Shown here in pieces: positions 1-9,298 of a stretch of DNA of 34,693 bases (position 1 is the stretch's first letter; every line of letters starts with the position of its first letter). Source of the stretch: Thermoleophilia bacterium (lineage in GTDB: Bacteria; Actinomycetota; Thermoleophilia; Gaiellales; Gaiellaceae). A program made the position numbers and the translations under genes. The notes under the pieces are model-generated. The model did no database searches. It saw nothing but the letters and a program-made list of their open reading frames with translations, and had not been told where the DNA came from. The DNA lies in NCBI GenBank assembly GCA_017882605.1, contig JADGPE010000020.1, forward strand, positions 1 to 34,693. Reading direction: 5' to 3'.

Positions 1-102
1 GTTGGAGACTTCAAGTACGGGCAGTGGAGGTACCAGCTCGTAGAGGTGTGTCCCCGGGACCTGACGGGGAATCGCCTAGCCAGCGTGGGGGACTCGCGTT
101 AA
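1..102 (+). CDS. Possible C-terminal tail of an unidentified protein (partial)
   Basis: Frame 1 is open from the window edge to a TAA at 100-102, giving 33 residues that look protein-like (start VGDFKYGQWRYQL). Third codon positions are mostly G or C, as in the real genes here. The start lies outside the window, so the ORF track could not list it. I do not recognise a family. Against it: bases 50-63 are identical to part of the palindromic repeat at 30047-30087, and the stretch can also fold as RNA (see the structured region at 33-148). It may therefore be non-coding. Confidence 0.3.
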   Translation, partial: VGDFKYGQWRYQLVEVCPRDLTGNRLASVGDSR

Positions 103-148
103 CGCGCCGCCGTATCGGCCGGAAGCGCCTCTACGAAATCCAAGCTGG
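33..148. other. Structured region with long-range complementarity, 5' of a hairpin terminator
   Basis: CCAGCT plus CGTAGAGG (33-46) can pair with CCTCTACG (128-135) and AGCTGG (143-148), separated only by a 7-base bulge. Inside lie a TCCCC/GGGGA hairpin (51-70) and the perfect palindrome CGCGTTAACGCG (95-106). A strong hairpin follows at 161-180. This could be the 3' part of a structured RNA or simply GC-rich pairing by chance. I compared it by eye with tmRNA, RNase P RNA and SRP RNA signatures and found no match. Confidence 0.25.
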
Positions 149-158
149 TTACTGGACG

Positions 159-188
159 GAGGGGCCCCGCAAGGGGCCCTTCGTCTTT
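159..188 (+). terminator. Hairpin terminator between converging units
   Basis: A 7-bp all-GC stem (162-168 with 173-179) closes a GCAA loop, with weaker pairs extending the base. On the plus strand it is followed by a T-rich stretch (TTCGTCTTT). It lies between whatever is transcribed rightward from the window edge and the SDR gene, which ends at 218 on the minus strand, so it may serve both directions. Confidence 0.6.
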
Positions 189-217
189 CCCGGAGGCACC
201 GTGTTCGTCGCCGGCGC

Positions 218-1171
218 TCACGCGGCGCGGCGAATCTGCTCTTCGAGCGGGACGAGTGGGAATCGGAAGGTGTCGACGGCATCGGTGTTCGAGACGACGT
301 TGTCGGCGCCCTGGAGCATCGTCACCTGGTCGATGGACAACGGAGCGCCTGGGAGCCACTGTGTCAGCTGCGCGCCCGTGCGGGCGACGGGGATCGGGAC
401 GTGCACGAGGAGCCGGCGCTTGCCGAGCACCCTGGCGATCGTCAGGTAGAGGCCGTTCCAGTCAGTCGTGTCGGGGCCGCCGAGCTCGAATGTGCGACTC
501 GCGGCTTCCGGCAGGTCGATCGCGCGCGCGAAGTACTGGGCGACGTCGTCGATCCAGATCGGCTGCGAGCGCTGCAGTCCTGGGCCGATCACGGTGACGA
601 TGGGGGAGTAGCGCACCTGCTTCATGAACGTCCGCAACGCACCGCCGCCCGGGCCGAAGATGAAGCTCGGGCGGAAGATGACGTGCTCGAGGCCCGAGCC
701 GGCGACGGCTTGCTCCTCCTCCAACTTGGCCGCGTAGTACGGCACCGTGGCCGCGGCCGACTCGCTCGTCCCGAGCGCGCTCATCAGGATGAACCGCTCG
801 ACCCCCGCCTCTTTCGCCGCCGCGACGAGGTCCTTCGTGCCCTGCGTCATCACGCGCTGGAAGTCGGCTGCGCTGCCCTGGAGGATCGCGACGAGGTGGA
901 CCACGTGCGTGCAGCCCGCGACCGCCGCCTGCAGGCTCGCGGGGTCCGTGATGTCGCCCGCGGCAAGCTCGACGCCCAGAGCGCGGAGGTGCGTCGCGCG
1001 CTCCGGCCGCCGTACCAGCGCCCGCACCTCGCGGCCCTGCGCGCGGAGCGCATGCACGATCTGCTGACCGACGAACCCGGTTGCGCCCGTCATGAGGATT
1101 CTTCCCGCTCCGGCGCCGGCCGAGCCGGCACCTTCGCTCCTGGCCGGCGCCGTCGAGCCCACGCCGGTCAT
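218..1171 (-). CDS. NAD(P)-binding SDR-family protein (atypical SDR, NDUFA9/NmrA-like)
   Basis: A 317-residue Rossmann-fold protein of the extended/atypical short-chain dehydrogenase family. The dinucleotide-binding motif GATGFVG follows a short beta strand (RILM) at about residues 24-35, and a YxxxK active-site pattern appears in PYYAAK. The sequence resembles complex I NDUFA9-like sugar-nucleotide epimerase relatives; the substrate is unknown. The start used here overlaps the dcd stop as ATGA (1168-1171). The first 23 residues are Ala/Gly-rich and encoded largely by the dispersed hairpin element at 1103-1141. The next in-frame ATG (1093) would begin at MTGATG and lose the first strand. Only the ATG at 1171, a GTG at 1162 and the ATG at 1093 are available, so the start is uncertain. 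It is probably co-transcribed with dcd. Confidence 0.85.
   Translation of the reverse strand: MTGVGSTAPARSEGAGSAGAGAGRILMTGATGFVGQQIVHALRAQGREVRALVRRPERATHLRALGVELAAGDITDPASLQAAVAGCTHVVHLVAILQGSAADFQRVMTQGTKDLVAAAKEAGVERFILMSALGTSESAAATVPYYAAKLEEEQAVAGSGLEHVIFRPSFIFGPGGGALRTFMKQVRYSPIVTVIGPGLQRSQPIWIDDVAQYFARAIDLPEAASRTFELGGPDTTDWNGLYLTIARVLGKRRLLVHVPIPVARTGAQLTQWLPGAPLSIDQVTMLQGADNVVSNTDAVDTFRFPLVPLEEQIRRAA
1103..1141 (-). repeat. Copy A of a 39-nt dispersed hairpin element
   Basis: Read on the minus strand this begins AGGAGCGAAGGTGCCGGCT, continues GGCCGGCGCCG and ends AGCGGGA. It matches 32243-32281 (plus strand) at 37 of 39 positions. Its core is a 9-bp stem (one G-T wobble) with a 3-base TCG loop. 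It lies between the dcd stop and the internal ATG of the SDR gene. The other copy lies just before the ppa start codon. Confidence 0.7.
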
Positions 1172-1734
1172 TGGGGGAAGTTCTGCCAGTAGCGGGAGGG
1201 TGTGGGGCCGCGCTGGCCCTGGTACTTCGACCCGAGCGACGAGCTGCCGTAGGGCGAGGCCGCCGGCTCGGTCATCTGCATGAACGAGATCTGCCCGATC
1301 TTCATCGCGTGGTAGATCGTGATCGGGAGGTTCGCGACGTTCGACAGCTCGAGCGTCACATGCCCGTCCCAGCCCGGGTCGATGAAGCCGGCGGTCGAAT
1401 GGATCAGGAGGCCCAGGCGCCCAAGGCTGGATTTTCCGTCCAATCGGGCTACGAGGTCGTCAGGGAGCGTGACGCGCTCGAGCGTCGAGCCGAGCACGAA
1501 CTCGCCCGGATGCAGGATGAACGGCTCGTCGTCGCCGATCTCGACCGCCTCGGTGAGCGCCTCCTGCGGCTGCTTCACGTCGATGAACGGATACCGCGCG
1601 TTGTGGAAGACGCGGAAATGCCGGTCGACCCGCACGTCGACGCTCGACGGCTGCAGGAGCGACGGCTCATACGGGTCGATCTTGATCCGGCCTTCGTCGA
1701 TGAACCGTTCGATGGTGCGATCGGAGAGGACCAC
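1168..1734 (-). CDS. dcd: dCTP deaminase, probably bifunctional (dUMP-forming)
   Basis: A 188-residue trimeric nucleotide deaminase of the dCTP deaminase/dUTPase superfamily, making dUMP (or dUTP) for dTMP synthesis in the cytoplasm. The core motif KSSLGRLGL (about 101-109) supplies the catalytic Ser and Arg; LELSN (128-132) supplies the glutamate; the C-terminal [12 protein letters not shown] closes over the nucleotide. Length and sequence closely follow the Mycobacterium tuberculosis enzyme, including TAGFIDPG, which in that group goes with combined deaminase and dUTPase activity. The start is GTG at 1734 with a GGAAG Shine-Dalgarno 8 bases upstream. The first 68 bases overlap the 3' end of marR in another frame, and the stop overlaps the next gene as ATGA. 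Identity is firm; bifunctionality is inferred. Confidence 0.95.
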   Translation of the reverse strand: MVLSDRTIERFIDEGRIKIDPYEPSLLQPSSVDVRVDRHFRVFHNARYPFIDVKQPQEALTEAVEIGDDEPFILHPGEFVLGSTLERVTLPDDLVARLDGKSSLGRLGLLIHSTAGFIDPGWDGHVTLELSNVANLPITIYHAMKIGQISFMQMTEPAASPYGSSSLGSKYQGQRGPTPSRYWQNFPQ

Positions 1735-2197
1735 AGGCTGATTCTTCCATCAGCGCGTCGCCGAGCGCGTGAAGTCCCTTCAGGAAGGCTGCGCGCTCAC
1801 GCGCGTCGAGGGCGTCGAGCGCCTGCTCGAGCGGCCTGCTGCGCCGTTCGAGCCAGTCCCGCACGGCGTGCTCCGTCTGCGCATGCAGGCGAACGACGGT
1901 GCGGCGCCGGTCGGCGGGGTCTTCGCTGCGCTCGACGAGCCGGTGGTCCTCGAGCTCGCCGGTCAGCTTGCTCGCGGCGGGCAGGGACAGGCCGAGCGCC
2001 GCGGCGAGCTCCGAGACCGTCTGCGCGCCCTCGGTGCCGATGTGGGCGAGCAGAGCGACATGCCGCCGGCCGAGCGGAGGCTCGCCGCCGGCCAGCGCCA
2101 GCAGTTCGCGGGTCGGGCGCCGGCGCGACCACAGACCGCGCATCACGCCACGCAGTGCCTGGCGCAGCTCCGCCAGCTGCTGCTCTTTGGTTATCAT
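1667..2197 (-). CDS. MarR-family transcriptional regulator
   Basis: A 176-residue winged-helix regulator. The DNA-binding domain spans about residues 44-105, with a recognition region near [18 protein letters not shown] and the wing motif [12 protein letters not shown]. Helices on both sides would form the dimer interface. I start it at ATG 2197 (MITKEQQ); the ORF-track extension to 2326 runs across the divergent small gene and its Shine-Dalgarno. There is no Shine-Dalgarno at 2197, so initiation may be leaderless. The last 22 codons overlap dcd. The 42-bp AT-rich spacer to the divergent small gene holds an ATAA-N3-TTAT dyad, a reasonable autoregulatory operator. The ligand is unknown. Confidence 0.9.
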   Translation of the reverse strand: MITKEQQLAELRQALRGVMRGLWSRRRPTRELLALAGGEPPLGRRHVALLAHIGTEGAQTVSELAAALGLSLPAASKLTGELEDHRLVERSEDPADRRRTVVRLHAQTEHAVRDWLERRSRPLEQALDALDARERAAFLKGLHALGDALMEESACGPLRSHHRTVHRRRPDQDRPV

Positions 2198-2239
2198 CGA
2201 ATAACTATTATCGGAAGTAAAGAGAGGAGGTGAGCGTAC
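2198..2239. promoter_or_regulatory. Divergent promoter/operator between marR and the small His-rich gene
   Basis: A short AT-rich island in very GC-rich DNA. It contains TATTAT (2206-2211), a good -10 for the rightward gene, overlapping the dyad ATAA-N3-TTAT (2201-2211). The -35 region would fall inside the marR start and is not clear. The dyad sits where a MarR dimer could block both genes. The spacer ends in a near-ideal Shine-Dalgarno, AGGAGGTGA, for the small gene. Confidence 0.5.
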
Positions 2240-2416
2240 ATGTGTGGAGGGCACCATCACCGCGGCCGTCGCGGCTATCCGAACCGGGAGCAGTGGGTCG
2301 AGCGGCTGCAGTCCTACCGCGAGCACCTCGAGGGCGAGCTGAAGAACGTCCAGGAGCTGATCGAGCGGCTGGGCGCCCCGTCGCCGAGCGACGCGCCGCC
2401 GGCGCAGCCGGCGTAG
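2240..2416 (+). CDS. Small His-rich coiled-coil protein (58 aa), unannotated
   Basis: An ORF too short for the track: ATG at 2240, TAG at 2414-2416. An almost perfect Shine-Dalgarno (AGGAGGTGA) lies about 8 bases upstream, and about nine tenths of third positions are G or C, so it is very probably real. The N-terminus is MCGGHHHRGRRGYP, with one Cys and three consecutive His that could bind a metal. Residues 16-45 (EQWVERLQSYREHLEGELKN and on to IERLG) have leucine heptad spacing and should form an amphipathic helix or coiled coil. The tail is Ala/Pro-rich. It is divergent from a MarR regulator, which probably controls it. Function unknown; metal or redox sensing, or a role as a regulator partner, are guesses. 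Confidence 0.75.
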   Translation: MCGGHHHRGRRGYPNREQWVERLQSYREHLEGELKNVQELIERLGAPSPSDAPPAQPA

Positions 2417-2429
2417 GAGCGGGGACTCG

Positions 2430-2466
2430 CTACCTGCCGGCGCGCGCTAGCGCTGCCGGCAGGTAG
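2430..2466. terminator. Hairpin at convergent gene ends, inside the glgP 3' coding end
   Basis: CTACCTGCCGGC (2430-2441) pairs perfectly with GCCGGCAGGTAG (2455-2466), and the interior adds GCGC/GCGC. The glgP stop codon and its last codons lie inside the hairpin. The small His-rich gene ends at 2416 on the other strand. There is no T-run on either side. It may act as a bidirectional terminator or 3'-end stabiliser. Confidence 0.5.
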
Positions 2467-4151
2467 TACCGCTCGGTGTATTCGATCACGGCCCGCTGCA
2501 TCGAGAACGCGGGAGCCAGGCGCGCGATCGAGGTCTGCATCAGCTCGACCCAGGCGCCGCGGTCGGCGAACCGGGGCACGACCTCGTCCTCGAGCAGCCG
2601 GTACAGCTCGGCCGCGTCGGCCTCGTCGGAGGAGCCTGCGAGTGCCCAGCCGACCGAGGGGTCGTAGGCCTCGGCCCACCAGCCGTCGAGCACGGACAGG
2701 TTCGGGACGCCGTTCACGGCCGCCTTCATGCCGCTCGTTCCCGACGCCTCGTAGGGCTTGCGCGGTGTGTTCAGCCAGATGTCGCAGCCGGGGATGATCG
2801 CCTGCGCGAGCTCGATGTTGTAGTTCTCGAGGAAGACGACCTGGCCGGCGACGGCCGGGTCGCGAGAGAGCTCGACGATGCGTTGCATCACGTCCTTGCC
2901 CGGGACGTCCTGCGGGTGCGCCTTGCCGGCGACGACGATCTGCACCGGCAGCGCAAGCAGCCGCTCCAGGTCGGAGAAGACGAGCCCGGCCCGCTTGTAG
3001 GTGGCGAAGCGCCGTGCGAACCCGATCGTCAGCGGGCCGGCGCCGAGGCCGCTGAGCCGTGCGAGCCGCTCCTTGAGGAGCATGTGCGTCTGCCAGAACG
3101 TCTCGGAGTCGAGCTCGTGCACGGCGTCCCAGCCACCCTCGGCCGGCGGCGCTTCTGGGCGCACCCCGGCGGAGCGTAGAAGCTCGCCGAGCTCGGGAGC
3201 GATCCAGGTGCCGAGATGCACCCCATTCGTGACGTGGCCGATCCGCGGCTCCTGGCTCGGCCACAGTCCTGCCCACATCTCCCGGGCCACCTCGCCGTGC
3301 AGCGCCGAGACGGCGTTCGCGTAGGCGGAGAGTCGTAGCGCGAGCGGCGTCATGCCGAAACCGTCGGTGTCCGGGGTGCGGCCGAGCGCAAGCAGCGTCT
3401 CGCCGGAGATGCCGGCGTCGGCGGCGAGGCCGCCGACGTAGCGCAGGACAAGGACGTCGTCGAACACCTCGTTGCCGGCGGGGACCGGCGTGTGGGTCGT
3501 GAAGACCGTCGAGCGCCGGATGTGCTCGAGCGCGTCGTCGCCGGACATGCCGTGCCCGACGAGAATGCGCGCGCGCTCGATCGCGAGGAACGCCGAATGA
3601 CCCTCGTTCACGTGGAAGACCGTCGGTTCGAGACCGAGTGCAGCGAGTGCGCGCACGCCGCCGACACCGAGCAGCAGCTCCTGGCGGATCCGGTGCTCCC
3701 GGTCGCCCGAGTAGAGCGCGTCGGTGAGCAGGTCGACGTCGAGCAGGTAGAGCGGCACGGTCGACGTCGGCCCCACGCCGACGTCGTAGCGCCAGACGGC
3801 GGCGGTCACCGTCTCCCCGGCCAGGTCGACGTGGACGGTGACGGGCTCGCGGTGCAGCCCGAGCGACTGCGGGTCGATCGGCGTGTACGTCTCGGTCTGG
3901 CGGCCCTCGTCGCTCAACCCTTGCGTGAAGTAGCCGCCGCGATACAGGAGCCCCACACCGACGAGCGGCAGCCCGAGCTCCGCCGCCGCCTTCAGGTGGT
4001 CGCCGGCGAGGATGCCGAGGCCGCCGGAGTAGATCGGCAGGCGCACGTCCACGCCGAACTCCATGCTGAAGTACGCGACCAGCAGGTGGTCGTCCGCGTG
4101 TGCCTGCGACCACCACGTCGCCGCGCTGCTCAGCTGTTCGGTCGAGGTCAA
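2430..4151 (-). CDS. glgP: Alpha-glucan (glycogen/maltodextrin) phosphorylase, short form
   Basis: A 573-residue GT35 phosphorylase. It cleaves terminal alpha-1,4 glucose from glycogen or maltodextrin with phosphate, giving glucose-1-phosphate in the cytoplasm. The N-terminal block AYFSMEFGV with PIYSGGLGILAGDHLK and the C-terminal pyridoxal-phosphate site EASGTSGMKAAVNG (Lys as Schiff base) are intact. It is much shorter than the roughly 800-residue enzymes and fits the short alpha-glucan phosphorylase group (TIGR02094-like). The track start at 4373 is wrong because it runs back over the amylase gene. The first in-frame start after the amylase stop is TTG at 4151 (TSTEQL), without a clear Shine-Dalgarno. 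ATG 4064 would cut the first strand. It is the last gene of the maltodextrin operon, 28 bp after the amylase. Confidence 0.9.
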   Translation of the reverse strand: MTSTEQLSSAATWWSQAHADDHLLVAYFSMEFGVDVRLPIYSGGLGILAGDHLKAAAELGLPLVGVGLLYRGGYFTQGLSDEGRQTETYTPIDPQSLGLHREPVTVHVDLAGETVTAAVWRYDVGVGPTSTVPLYLLDVDLLTDALYSGDREHRIRQELLLGVGGVRALAALGLEPTVFHVNEGHSAFLAIERARILVGHGMSGDDALEHIRRSTVFTTHTPVPAGNEVFDDVLVLRYVGGLAADAGISGETLLALGRTPDTDGFGMTPLALRLSAYANAVSALHGEVAREMWAGLWPSQEPRIGHVTNGVHLGTWIAPELGELLRSAGVRPEAPPAEGGWDAVHELDSETFWQTHMLLKERLARLSGLGAGPLTIGFARRFATYKRAGLVFSDLERLLALPVQIVVAGKAHPQDVPGKDVMQRIVELSRDPAVAGQVVFLENYNIELAQAIIPGCDIWLNTPRKPYEASGTSGMKAAVNGVPNLSVLDGWWAEAYDPSVGWALAGSSDEADAAELYRLLEDEVVPRFADRGAWVELMQTSIARLAPAFSMQRAVIEYTERYYLPAALARAGR

Positions 4152-4179
4152 GACCGCGACGAGGCTAGCGGAACCAGCG

Positions 4180-6253
4180 CTACCCGTTCGCCGTGAACGT
4201 TGCAATTCGTGACACGGAGACCGCTCCGTTGAGCGCACGGGCGACGGCGACGGCGTCGATTCGCTCGTGCTTTGCGTAACGTCCCGGATCGACGAACGCA
4301 CGGTAAGGGGCGGAGTCGTCGATCGCGAGCCGCTGCCAGCCGCCGCCCTTGCGGCGCAAGGCAAACGTGACACTCACCGGTGCGCCCGCGACCTTCGCGG
4401 CGAGTAGGTCGTACGACGTGAGCGGGTCGGCCGACTCTTTCAGCTGCGGGACCGACGGTGCCGCCTGCGGGACCGTCGCCGCAGGTGCCGCGACGAGCGC
4501 CGACACGGGCGGGATCGTCAGCGAGACGGTCGAGGCCGCGCCGGTCGCTGCGCCGCTCCCGAATGCGATCTGCCACGTGCTGTTCGGAGTTGCGACCGGC
4601 ACCGTCACCTTCGCGGAGGCGGCGCCGTTGTTGAACGCCGTGACGACCTCGTGTCCCGTCGCGAAGTCGATGCGCGAGACGACCAGCACCGCATCCTGCG
4701 CGTAGCGCACGATCGACGAGCCGGTCGAGAGCGCGGGATATGCGTCGCGCACGGCGGCGAGCTGCTTCAGCTGTAGCTCGATCGGATTGCCGGTGACGTC
4801 GAACGACGAGCCCGTCCCAATCGCCGGCGAGCCGACCCGCAGCTGCGTCTGCCAGTCGCCGACCTGGGTCGGGAACATGTCCTGGCGCGCGGCCTGGTCG
4901 CCGCCCGACCCGACCATTCCCACCTCGTCCCCGTAGAGCAGCGTCGGCGCGCCGCGGAGGAGGTAGAGGACGTCGTAGCCAAGAAGGACGTGCTGGAGGA
5001 GGGCGGCCCCGCTCAGCCCGGGCGCCTGCGAGAGGATCTGCTGCGCGCCGCGGCCCATGTCGTGGTTTCCGAGGAACGTCGTGAATGCGGGATCGATGCC
5101 GCTCGGCGTGCGGAAGTAGTCATCGTCCTGGAGGCGCGCGCCGAGGCCTTTCGCACCTGACGCGCCCGAGGCGTACGCCGTCGCGACCTGCTGGAACGGA
5201 AAGTCGAGCACCTGCGGCAGGCCGCGGTCGCGAACGAACGCGGCCAGATCGACGGCGTCGTTCAGCGTCACCTCGCCGAAGACCGGGAAGTCGGCGATCC
5301 CTGCGGCGCGCGCCGCCGCGCGGATCTTCGGTACCCACAGCTTGAAGAAGGCGGCGTTCACGTGCTTCGCCGTGTCCACGCGGAACCCGTCGACGTGAAA
5401 GCGGGTGACCCACGACGAGTAGATCTGGGCGAGCCCGTTCAGCACATTCGGCTTCTCCGTGAAGAGATCGTCGAGCCCGAAGAAATCGCCCTGCTCGAAG
5501 CACTGCTCGCTGCACGAACCGAAGTCGATGTTGCCGCGGTCGTGGTAGTTGAGCGGGTTGTTCAGCCACTCGGGCTTCTTCAGGTGACGGTCGGCCGTCA
5601 GGAGCAGCGGCACCTCGGGCATCGTCGACGCCTTCAGGCACGGGAAGCGCTTGGACGTGACGTAGCGGGCAGGGTTGAAACGCCTACCGTGACAGTCGCG
5701 GTACGGCGCGTCGCTGTACGTGCCACCATTCGTCAACTCCACGACGTCAGCGGTGTGGTTCACGACGACGTCGAGGTAGACCTTGAGCCCCAGCCCGTGC
5801 GCGGAGCTCACGAAGCTCGAGAAGTCCTGGTCGGTGCCGAGATGTGGATCGACCGTCGTGAAGTCGAGGCCCCAGTAGCCGTGGTAGGCGGCGCTGCCGT
5901 TCTCGACAGGGTCCTGCTTCAGTACCGGCGTCACCCAGATCGCGGTGAAGCCGAGATCCTTGATCCGTTGCAGGTGCGCGGTGAGGCCCTTCAGATCGCC
6001 GCCGTGGTAGTAGCCGGTGCTCGACGGGTCGAACCCGGTGACGCCGGCCGGGCCGCTCAGTCCGCCGGTGTCGTTGGCCGGGTCGCCGTTCGCGTAGCGG
6101 TCGGGCATGACGAAGTAGATGCGCTGGGACGCGAGGCTACTTTGCGTCGGCGGCTGCGAGAGCGCGGTGAGTACGGCACCGCTCGGAGGCCCGCCGACGC
6201 TTGCGGCGCCCGCACCGCTGACTAGCGCAATCGCGACAGCGATTGCGCCCCAG

Positions 6254-6282
<29 letters not shown>
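4180..6282 (-). CDS. Secreted GH13 alpha-amylase
   Basis: A 700-residue glycoside hydrolase family 13 protein with an N-terminal Sec signal (basic MRRPALR, hydrophobic 11-27, Ala-rich cleavage region). The (beta/alpha)8 barrel begins near IYFVMPDRYANGD. Catalytic residues are visible: nucleophile D303 in GFRVDTAKH, acid/base E337 in FGEVTL, and D408 in FLGNHD. VVVNH and the Asp/Gly-rich loops are typical of calcium-dependent amylases or cyclodextrin-glucanotransferase relatives. After the barrel come a beta C-domain and an extra beta-rich module (about 610-700). It starts inside the 3' end of the ATPase gene (29-bp overlap), implying translational coupling. It should release maltodextrins outside the cell for the MalEFG importer encoded upstream. 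Exact specificity cannot be read from the sequence. Confidence 0.92.
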
Positions 6283-7435
<1,153 letters not shown>

Positions 7436-7495
7436 TGGTGACTTCCTTTCGGGCGGTTCTTCGCCTTGGGGCACAAGGTTTCGGCTGGAAGGGAG

Positions 7496-9298
7496 TCACG
7501 CAACCCTCCAGATGTGGAACGACGGGCCGTCGGATGGAAGCGCACCGTCCGGCGCATCTTCGCCGTACAGCGTTCGGAGCGTGCGGAACGGAGCCCGGAT
7601 CGGCTCGTGGGCGGCGCGTGAGGCAAGGACGAGCAGTTGGTCGTCGCGCGTCTCGCGCAGGAACGCGATCGCGTCGTCCGACACGTGCACGTAGCGGATA
7701 CCGCCGCGGGCGAGCGCATCGCTCGAGCGGCGCAGTGCCGTGAGCGCCCGAAGCCGATCGAGGAAGGTCGTGTCCCACGTCTCCTCGGAGCCCCACGGCA
7801 TTGTGCGTCGGGCGTCCTCGCCCCAGGCGCCCTCGAGCCCGAGCTCGTCGCCGGCGAAGATCATCGGCACGCCCGGCAGCGACATCTGCAACCCGATGCC
7901 GACGAGGTGCCGTTCCGGTGTGCCGGCGATCGTGCGGAAGCGCGCCGTGTCATGGCTGTCGAGCAGGTTCCACGAATGCAGCGCCGCCTGCCACGGAACA
8001 CCGGCCCTGAACTGACGCATCGCCGCGACGGTGGGGGTGCCGTCGAGTTGAGGGACGCCCACCGGGATGCCCCAGAACTGTCGCTGCTGTTCGGGATGCG
8101 GGTCGTCGCGCAGGAGCCATGTCCACAGGGGGCGCATGAAGCCGGAGTAGTTCATGACGCCGTGCCAGCCGCGGACGGCGAGGTCGGGACGGAAGTCGTG
8201 CCCGTGCTCGGCCACGAGCAGGTGATCGTCCCCGATCTGCTCGCGCATCCAGCGCGAGACATCGCGATTGACGTCGACGTCGCGGTAGCGGCCGGTCATG
8301 TTCGCGACGTCGACGCGCCAGCCGTCGAGACCGAGATCGAGGTAGCGCCGCAGCACGTGCGCGAAGCGCTCGTGCAGCTCGGCGCTTTGCCAGTTCAGCT
8401 TCGGCAGCACGCGGTGCCCGAGCCACGACTCGTACCCGCCCGGGATCGAGTCGTCGAAGTAGTAGAACCCGCGCTCGGGCTGCTCGCCGCGCAGGGCCGC
8501 CTGGAACCACTCGTGCTTGTCGCCCGTGTGGTTCGGTGTGATGTCGCCGATGATGCGCATCCCCCGTGCGTGCGCCGCGGCTGCGAGCGACTGCAGAGCT
8601 TCATCGCCGCCGAGCAGCGGATCGACGTGCTCAAACGTCGTCGCGTCGTAGCGATGTGTCGATCCCGCGGGGAAGAAGGGCGTCAGGTAGATGAGGTTCG
8701 CGCCGAGCGACTCGATGTGGTCGAGGTGCCGCTCGACGCCGCGGAGGTCGCCGCCGAAGAGCTCGTGGGGCGTCGCCCGTCCGCGGCCGGAAGGCAGCTC
8801 GTTCCAGTCGCGCCGGATCGCCCAGTCTGGCGGGTCGACGGCAAGGGCCGACGAGGCGAAGCGGTCGGGGAAGACCTGGTATCCGACTGAGCCGAGATGC
8901 CACTCCGGGCCGGACGCACCGGCCGTGATCACGAAGTCGTCGGCGTCCGCCACCTCGTGCGAGGTCTGGCCGAGTGCGTTGACCCACATGTAGCCCGCCT
9001 CGCCGCCCGAGAGCAGGAACCGGTAGCGCACGACGGGGTTCGCCACCGGGAACTCGGCGCGCCACCAGACCTCATCGCCGGAATCCTCGTCGCGCACGGC
9101 CTCGACGTTGCGGGGCTCGCCATCGCGTTCGTAGCGGAGCACCACTCGGTCCGCCGACGACCCGGCCGGCACGCGCAGCCGGACGACGGCCGTGCCACCG
9201 AGTTCGAACGGTCGCTCGACCACATACAGCTCCGAGCCGTCGTGGTGAGGCACCGCGAGCGTCGTCAGGAGTGGCTCGTCGATCTCGAGCGAGCTCAT
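7496..9298 (-). CDS. Cytoplasmic GH13 maltodextrin-degrading enzyme (neopullulanase/cyclomaltodextrinase-like)
   Basis: A 600-residue GH13 enzyme without a signal peptide. An N-terminal beta-sandwich (about 1-130) resembles the N-domain of cyclomaltodextrinase, neopullulanase or maltogenic amylase. The barrel starts near GYQVFPDRF. The catalytic set is D330 in GWRVDVAN, E364 in LLVAEHGHD and D450 in LLDSHDTAR. The start is ATG 9298, overlapping the malG stop as ATGA (9295-9298). The longer ORFs in the track that run into malG are out-of-frame read-through. It probably hydrolyses imported maltodextrins; hydrolysis versus transglycosylation cannot be decided here. A 60-bp gap with a new Shine-Dalgarno separates it from ugpC. 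Confidence 0.93.
   Translation of the reverse strand: MSSLEIDEPLLTTLAVPHHDGSELYVVERPFELGGTAVVRLRVPAGSSADRVVLRYERDGEPRNVEAVRDEDSGDEVWWRAEFPVANPVVRYRFLLSGGEAGYMWVNALGQTSHEVADADDFVITAGASGPEWHLGSVGYQVFPDRFASSALAVDPPDWAIRRDWNELPSGRGRATPHELFGGDLRGVERHLDHIESLGANLIYLTPFFPAGSTHRYDATTFEHVDPLLGGDEALQSLAAAAHARGMRIIGDITPNHTGDKHEWFQAALRGEQPERGFYYFDDSIPGGYESWLGHRVLPKLNWQSAELHERFAHVLRRYLDLGLDGWRVDVANMTGRYRDVDVNRDVSRWMREQIGDDHLLVAEHGHDFRPDLAVRGWHGVMNYSGFMRPLWTWLLRDDPHPEQQRQFWGIPVGVPQLDGTPTVAAMRQFRAGVPWQAALHSWNLLDSHDTARFRTIAGTPERHLVGIGLQMSLPGVPMIFAGDELGLEGAWGEDARRTMPWGSEETWDTTFLDRLRALTALRRSSDALARGGIRYVHVSDDAIAFLRETRDDQLLVLASRAAHEPIRAPFRTLRTLYGEDAPDGALPSDGPSFHIWRVA

Noticed and set aside
1-182. tmRNA, RNase P RNA or SRP RNA fragment
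   Set aside because: None of their conserved sequence blocks (tRNA-like end, P4 core, GGAA-type apical loop) is present.
2314-4373. Longer reading of the phosphorylase region (ORFs 2314..4116 and start 4373)
   Set aside because: 2314..4116 is another frame, and 4373 lies inside the amylase coding region; TTG 4151 is the first plausible start after the amylase stop.
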